A stretch of DNA of 64,000 nt from Pisaster brevispinus. Its lineage: Eukaryota; Echinodermata; Asteroidea; Forcipulatida; Asteriidae. The notes under the pieces are model-generated. The model was not told the origin of the DNA. It ran no database searches and was given only the letters and a program-made list of their open reading frames with translations. How positions within the stretch are numbered: position 1 is the stretch's first letter; every line of letters starts with the position of its first letter. Positions 58,239-64,000 of the stretch are shown one piece after another. The stretch lies in contig JAMKCF010000012.1 in NCBI GenBank assembly GCA_023634235.1, positions 17,493,884 through 17,557,883 on the forward strand, written 5' to 3'. Position numbers and translations under genes: made by a program.

Positions 58239-59259
58239 GTCCAATAGTGTGTTTCTCTATGGATCAGCAAGTAGGCCTACACAGCTCACTGTGCACCATT
58301 GCTGTCTTAAGCTTCCTTGTCCCAGACTATTTTGTTTGATCTTTGAAACTTAGTAGTTTGAAGTTTTCGAAGGTTAGAATACTCCGCTGCAGGATTAAAT
58401 ATTTCATGGTTTAATGAACATGCTCCCGAGTATTGTGTGTGTGTGTGTGTTGCTGATTCAGTTAAATCTGATGTCATACCCTTGACATGTTCCATTGTCT
58501 GAGCCCAGACTCGTTCACGATGAGCTATGTACGCCAAGAAGATTTCTAAAACTTAAAACCTTGACTTTATCATTCACGATAAATTGCATGGTAACAAATA
58601 TTCATGTAATGACTCTGCCGCATGTAGCGTTGTGAAAACAACTAGTAGGCCTAACTGCTAATAATTGATGCAGGAATACATGATAGTTCAACAAGTATAC
58701 TGCGTTGTATCTATTCACATTATACTTATTTACTGTTTACCTAAAGTACATAATATATTGAGTTAGAAATTGGTCTTTCTTTCAGCCAGTATTAAAATCC
58801 AAAGTTGAACACTGTTTGATCAGTCAGAAAAAAACAATTGGCGAAAAAATATGAAATTGGAAAGTTAAAACTAAACCCCCAGTACATGGGAAATGCTTTT
58901 AATGGTTGATCTGAAGTCTTAAGTTGGCTAGCTATAAGCTGGCTTATTTGAATATATGCCATGAAATAATTTAGAATGAATTGTTACTTTCAAACGACTC
59001 ACACTTGAAAAGACAACAATGTGCACAAGTTTTCATCGCATAGTCGTCATCTGTACATGCAATGATTGCCATCAGATTTGCGATTGAAATGCCGGATGGT
59101 TACGTTTAATACTACAGTAGTCCTTGTTAAAACGCACGTGCTATCTTCCAGACCAGCTGGAAACTCAACGGCCTTCTAGAGTATATCTAAGAAAGATCGT
59201 TCCTAACTCAATACCTAAGTACCTTCAGAAAAGAAGATGAACAATTTTGTCAGACTTAC
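56634..59259 (-). other. Actin leader intron (2.6 kb)
   Basis: Starts GTAAGTCTG at 59259 and ends CCAG at 56634. It holds poly-T runs (58107-58137 and about 58205-58234), a (GT)n at 58436-58450, an ATGAATATTCAT palindrome near 57873, and at 57290-57420 two ATTGG boxes and CTAATTTAGG, a near-CArG sequence. The leader intron of actin genes often carries enhancers, so this cluster may be regulatory; that is inference. Confidence 0.6.
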
Positions 59260-59306
59260 CAATCAAAGCAGACAGCTCTTTACTGGGTATCCGTGGTAGG
59301 AGTGAT
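59260..59306 (-). other. Actin non-coding first exon
   Basis: It ends ...GCTTTGATTG followed by the consensus donor GTAAGT. The start is set about 30 bases below the TATA box and so is approximate. Confidence 0.65.
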
Positions 59307-59319
59307 TTGAACCTCTCAG

Positions 59320-59400
59320 GTACTCCGCTCTTTATACTCGTAAGCGCTTTCAATATTATTTTTAAGAAAGCACCCTGGATAACTTTATAAGGTAAGAAAA
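59320..59400 (-). promoter_or_regulatory. Actin promoter: TATA box and CArG-like box
   Basis: On the minus strand TATAAAG lies at 59336-59330 in the context GAGTATAAAGAGCGG. About 50 bp further upstream CCTTATAAAG at 59392-59383 matches a CArG box (CC(A/T)6GG) at nine of ten positions; serum response factor binding to such boxes is a standard feature of actin promoters. The spacing and the downstream donor at 59259 support this as the true start region. Confidence 0.7.
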
Positions 59401-59499
59401 CCGACCGTGTTCAGTGAAATAATATTCACTAATTTGCGTATAGTCATTCTGGTTGGTCGACAGAGAAGAAGGCTATGAATATTCAAATTGAGCCGCACT

Positions 59500-60830
59500 C
59501 TGACGCCCATTTTTGTATTTTCTCTTAAGAAGTCCACCAGAGACTGGTGGAGCGAGAGCGAACTTCACTATGTTAGGTAGCGTGTCTGGTGGCTAGGCCA
59601 CCCCTGCCAAATAAGGCACTGCGGTCCCATCGCACGAAGGCTGATGATAATGAGCAGCGTGCCGGCCTGGCGTTGGTGGGCCGAGGAATGTTGCTCAGTC
59701 ACAGGCTCATGTATTCAACCCCATCCGCCCGGTGAACTCCCATCTCGTAGACATTCGGCGATGGATCTTAATTAACGTTTTGACCTACAGTCTCAATAAT
59801 TACGATAAGATCTCATGATGTCATCTTATTGTGTTTCAGTAACTCGTTATGATTAAAGATGTTTGGTGCTTGTTTCGATGTTCCATCTTAGTAGAGTTTG
59901 TTTCACACGACCATCGTAATATTATTTTATGAAATGGATCACTATTGCAAATGCGTAGATCCCCCCCCCAAAAAAAAGGGGGGAAACGTTCAAGACTCAC
60001 TTCAATCTACTATATGGATGCCATTACAACACCAGAAATTAAAATTCTTCCATCAAATTGAGTCCCAAATCACAAAACTCTGCTTGTGCCCATTTGTGAT
60101 GTTGTTTTCAGAGATATTTCGAAAAATCTCTTCTACTACATTTTAGATGTTCAACTTTCAGTTCTAGTACATTTAAAAAAAATAGATTGGTATATATAGG
60201 CTTTGATCCGAGTAAGTATGCCCTATCGTGATATGGAAACACAATGCTACTACTTTACTTCTAGACCTACTGATTATAGTACGAATAACACAACTTAAGA
60301 TGTCAGGAAAAGTATTTTTAGCTGCACTAATTAATAGGCTTTGGTCCTTAATTGCATACTTATCGAATACCTCATCATAGCTTGTGAATTACAAACCAGT
60401 TTTGATGGATATTCCCAATTACTGCTCTGTTGTTATTGTTGTTTTCTGTTGTACCTTTGGTTAAGAATAGGCTTACTATCATTTCAGCCTAGAGGTTCAT
60501 GTTTGAATTTATTTTCCATTCATGGCCTAATTGTAATTAACTTGAACCCGGTCATTTTTTCAGAGCAGTTGCTATCTGCGAGATTAGCATTAAAATGCTG
60601 TATATTTCTTTTTTGGAAAAACACATACCTAATGATCGATACTGATTTGTGTTTTAATAATTTTAAACATTGACGGGATTGTAATTAATAGCAATTTAGT
60701 GTAACAACTTTTCCACGTAATTGACGTGTTTGTTTCGTGAAATGGTAGACCAAAAGGGACAAGAATCTTTAAATTGAAAAGTACACAACCATTGATTGAT
60801 TTTTTTTAAATCTAAACTGAACAAATCAGT
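59500..60830. other. Intergenic upstream of actin
   Basis: It includes a short hairpin (TCCACCAGAGACTGGTGGA near 59532), a GC-rich stretch at 59580-59770 with a conserved-looking but unidentified sequence, and a C run at 59961. No exon recognised. Confidence 0.35.
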
Positions 60831-60834
60831 ATTA

Positions 60835-60948
60835 GACCGTACCTGCTACGGCTATGGCTACGTCTGTTGCTAAGGCTGTTCCTCTATGACGCCCTGTACT
60901 TCAACGCATGATGTAGCCGTAGCCGTAGCCGCCAATTCGGACATGACC
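60835..60948. mobile_element. Decayed PIF/Harbinger-like MITE
   Basis: Flanked by TTA at 60832-60834 and 60949-60951. The ends GACCGTACCTGCTACGGCTA and the inverse GGTCATGTCCGAATTGGCGG are relatives of the element at 15561-15689; the right arm has TAGCCGTAGCCGTAGCCG. Confidence 0.55.
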
Positions 60949-61407
60949 TTACAATAGAAACAATTTTTTGCATTAACCGAAACGTCCATATTCTAAATAC
61001 GACGCAAGATGGCGCCACAACTATTAATACTGACCAGCCATATTTGAGCACATTCATTGGTAACAGCGGACGCAGCACGGGTCGGACACCAGGGAAGTTT
61101 GAAACCTGATTAGTTGCCTAATAAGGCAACAGAAGGCGGAGTTACACAAAACCAATTGCATATTCATTGGAAACGGCATTCGATACATACCTAGTTGATT
61201 TATCTTAAATGTGTACGACAGGTTATGTCAAACTGCTTAAAGGTCGACACAACATTACCTACGTGATAAAAAAATATATATTTGTGACCAAATTACCGTT
61301 TTTATAAGTCCCTGTCTGGGCATTTTTCTCTTAGTCCACGTAATGAACTTGTATTTCGTATTTGGAGAGAGGGACATCAACGATTACGAAATAATGCTAA
61401 CTTTCAT

Positions 61408-61622
61408 AAGGCTGTTTAGCTGAAGTTGAGGCTACTGCTTAACACGTTTTTCATAGAGCTGCTTCAACACAAATGTAGCTAAGCACAACACAATTCTGCT
61501 TACCAAAATAAGGTTGCCAGCCAAATTATTATGTTATCCGTTTGCAGCTGGTGTCCTGTTAAATTTTGCTTAGCAGGTAAATATTTCTGCTTAAGCAGCT
61601 TTTCTGGGCAACAAGGTACAAC
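61408..61622. mobile_element. MITE related to the GGGCCC family
   Basis: TTTCATAGAGCTGCTTCAAC, TAGCTAAGCACAACAC, GGTTGCCAGCCAAATTATT and TTTCTGCTTAAGCAGC occur in the order seen around the tandem array at 26.2 and 29.5 kb. The GGGCCC tips are eroded. Confidence 0.45.
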
Positions 61623-61933
61623 CAATAGGCCTACACTCTGCCGTTTTGCTTATAGTAATCTGTTAAAGGTATACTTTGGACTAAGCAAAAGTGTTTAGCA
61701 GGTAAATCAAATAAGGATCAACTAATACCGTGAAACATTTTGAATAAGATTGACATCACTCCGTATTTTAGCTATATGCTCCAAAACAGAGTTTTCTTAT
61801 GTGGGTGTGCCCGCACTTGCTTAAATAATAACGATAAGGTTTTTTTTAAGACATCGTCGTCATCCCATGCCATCCCACTGGTGGGCGTAGACCCCCTCCC
61901 TAACTGTGTATTTCTGTTCTATGTGTGTCTTTG

Positions 61934-62330
61934 TCAGGCTGTTGATCCCACGTGACTGACTATCTCGACTGAAAGAGGTTGCCATTCTGTTGTGATTTTG
62001 CTCCGTCTTTCATCTATTGTTCTGCCTAGGTGTCCAGCCCATCTCCATTTTATCATTTTTGCTGTAAATAATGCATCCCTGACTTTAGTTTGATCCCGGT
62101 CTCTCTCTTTGTGTAACCAAGCATTATCTGTTCTGCGCTTCTTTGGCCTGTTTTCACTTGAAACACGACAAAACATTGATTTTTTCTAATGTTATGTACA
62201 GCCACCAAACAAACATTGTTTGCTAAACCCAGACAAGTCATTTTTCTTAAAGACCCAGCAGCAATTCCTGTAGGCTTAATGCACATCTTGAGGATGATAG
62301 GAATTTTGTTAATGATGCCCAAATCCAGAC
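61934..62330 (-). pseudogene. RTE-like LINE reverse-transcriptase C-terminal relic
   Basis: The minus strand gives QRSAEQIMLGYTKRE in one frame, then, after a shift near 62105, RDRDQTKVRDALFTAKMIKW RWAGHLGRTIDERRSKI and TTEWQP. RDR...TKV.D......KWRWAGH..R....RW...  ..W.P is the hallmark ending of RTE-type and related non-LTR retrotransposons. One frameshift, 5' truncated, so inactive. Confidence 0.75.
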
Positions 62331-62399
62331 AGGGTCACCGTCTCAAACTGCTGCCAGCCAAGATAAGGCGGTCAGGTTTGCCCTGAGGCTCTGCAAGTA

Positions 62400-64000
62400 G
62401 AAAATATCCGTATAAAGCAAAACGCAGCTTCAAATCAGATGTATCGTATTGCTGTCGTGTTCCCTGTGCACAATCGAAATAGTGTCTTCCTGATATCCCA
62501 CACCAAAGAGGTGTCCGACTATTTTCATTTTTTGGTTAATGAGCAGCATGGGCTTAGTTTGTTTTAGTTTTTATTATTTGATTTGGAAAACAAAATGGAG
62601 GGAGTGCTGACGGTAACAAAAACCGCGTACGATTCCCGATAAGATACATGGAGTGTGTGTATACCCCACCCAAATGTTCACATCGCTCACTATTTTCCTC
62701 TCGTAAAAAAGGACACCCCACCCCCATAAAATCATCCAAAGAATTTCAGAGATTCCCAGAACACAATGAATACACAATACGAGAGGGTTACACCGTACCA
62801 CATATTGATCATCAAATGAAAACGATTATATAATGAGCGTCTTACTCTTAATCTTATCAAGGGATCAGGTGTTTCTGAATCAAATATTAACAGTCATGAC
62901 AGCTTCAAAAAAGTAATTAAGTATTTGCGACCTTATTTTGCTTGTTTTATATTGCAATCTTTACCCCCCCCCCCCCTCACCTTTAAACATGATATACAGG
63001 CCATGCGTGTTAAAAGCAGTTACAAAATGTTGGTCATGTGACGGTTTCTCACACTTTAAAAAGTCCTACTTTGGGAAAGGCAACCTTCAGAGCTCAACCA
63101 CACCACCACGCCTAAGGCGAAATATTAGTATTCCTTCTACTCACTCATCCCGACCTCCCCCCCCCCCCCCACATCCCTTCACATATCCAATCCTAGACTG
63201 CTATTAATATACAGGTCCCCACATGCTTGCATTATCAAATTAATCAATTGACATTTTCCAAATATAAATAACCTAAATTTTACAACACGGGCTACCAAAT
63301 AAGAAAATGGACTGCTTATAATATAAAGCACTATAAACATTTAAAACAAACCAGACGAGTGGAGCAATAGTGAGGACAGAGGTCGCCATGGGAACGCTCC
63401 TCCCCGTCCTACCTACATCATGCATGCCATACCATATACGGCGTCGCTATGAGACGCGGGGTGGCGTCCTATGTAAATTAGCTGGCTCTTCGCTGGTTAA
63501 AAATTATTGTTAGCTGTTCAAACGGCTGTTCAAGGAAAACATATATAATTGATAATAGCTTGGGATATTTCTTGTGTATACTTACACTAAACCTAAAGGT
63601 AGGATGCCTGGTTGCTTATGATGAAAATAAATCACATCTAAAGCCCACATTTGTTTAAAGCTTGTCCCGAGAAACATTTCTGTCTGAAATACTGCCAAGC
63701 ACGAGAAGTTCGTTGCTTATTTTGATTCACCAAATCGCGAGGAGCACGTATAGATGAAAATCCATGACAAAGCAACAACAGTTGAGCACAAAATACAATA
63801 CAAAAGTACATTCATACATGCACATAATAAAATAAGGCATTTATATAGCGGCACTACATCAAGAACGCAGCGTATTAGATTGGGTATACATAATTGTCGA
63901 TACACTTCTTGAAACCCGCATAAAGAGAGTCAGATTCTCTGGTGGAGATAGTGAGTGCAGTCAAGATTTGGGGAGCAAAATGAGCAAAAGTGCGACATGA
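62400..64000. other. Intergenic, no gene recognised
   Basis: C runs at about 62963-62976 and 63158-63172 and otherwise AT-rich sequence. Short frames show no family pattern. Confidence 0.4.

Noticed and set aside
59580..59770. Possible structural RNA in the GC-rich stretch upstream of actin
   Set aside because: Only short hairpins are visible and no tRNA, snRNA or rRNA signature could be matched.

Overview
This is eukaryotic DNA: AT-rich, intron-bearing, packed with dispersed and tandem repeats, and without bacterial gene structure. The best organism marker is a complete actin gene on the minus strand. Its five coding introns follow codons 42 and 122 and interrupt codons 151, 205 and 269 (counting Met1 as 1), and every exon joins in frame to give exactly 376 codons. 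As I recall, sea star actin genes have this five-intron pattern while sea urchin actins keep only two, so an echinoderm, most likely a sea star, is my inference. Foldback elements and a tRNA-Ser-derived SINE fit that.

Layout. 0-10.6 kb: MITE-like inverted-repeat elements, the first coding exon of an unknown type II membrane protein (minus strand, 4057-3905), a 5'-truncated Penelope-like retroelement with a GIY-YIG end (7.9-9.5 kb) and a LINE relic at 10.3 kb. 12.7-23.4 kb: two plus-strand, single-coding-exon genes for type II membrane glycosyltransferases, each with two GT31 domains in tandem; between them lie MITEs, a LINE relic, hammerhead-like repeats and a 0.6-kb foldback. 26.2-29.5 kb: three nearly identical 1,026-bp units in direct tandem, nested in a MITE, the third carrying a 180-bp insert. 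30-39.7 kb: AT-rich, gene-poor, with hairpins, minisatellites and MITEs. 39.7-41.7 kb: a third double-GT31 gene on the minus strand. 42-52 kb: repeats, including two adjacent foldback elements (48.6-49.8 kb) and a SINE. 53.1-59.4 kb: actin with a TATA-type promoter, a 5' leader exon and a 2.6-kb leader intron. 59.5-64 kb: a Harbinger-like MITE, an RTE-like LINE relic and simple repeats.

The most interesting biology is the cluster of three double-domain GT31 paralogues. In every one the C-terminal domain keeps a canonical GDDD metal-binding motif, while the N-terminal domain has lost the last Asp (DDH, GDH, DDK) and has a shared Cys-x-x-Glu-Ala-Gly in place of Cys-Ser-Gly-Gly-Gly. That suggests a pseudo-enzyme domain fused to an active one. 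Two paralogues in opposite orientation, 17 kb apart, also share two islands of near-identity, which looks like recent gene conversion. I recognise no defined system joining these genes to actin; they are probably just neighbours.
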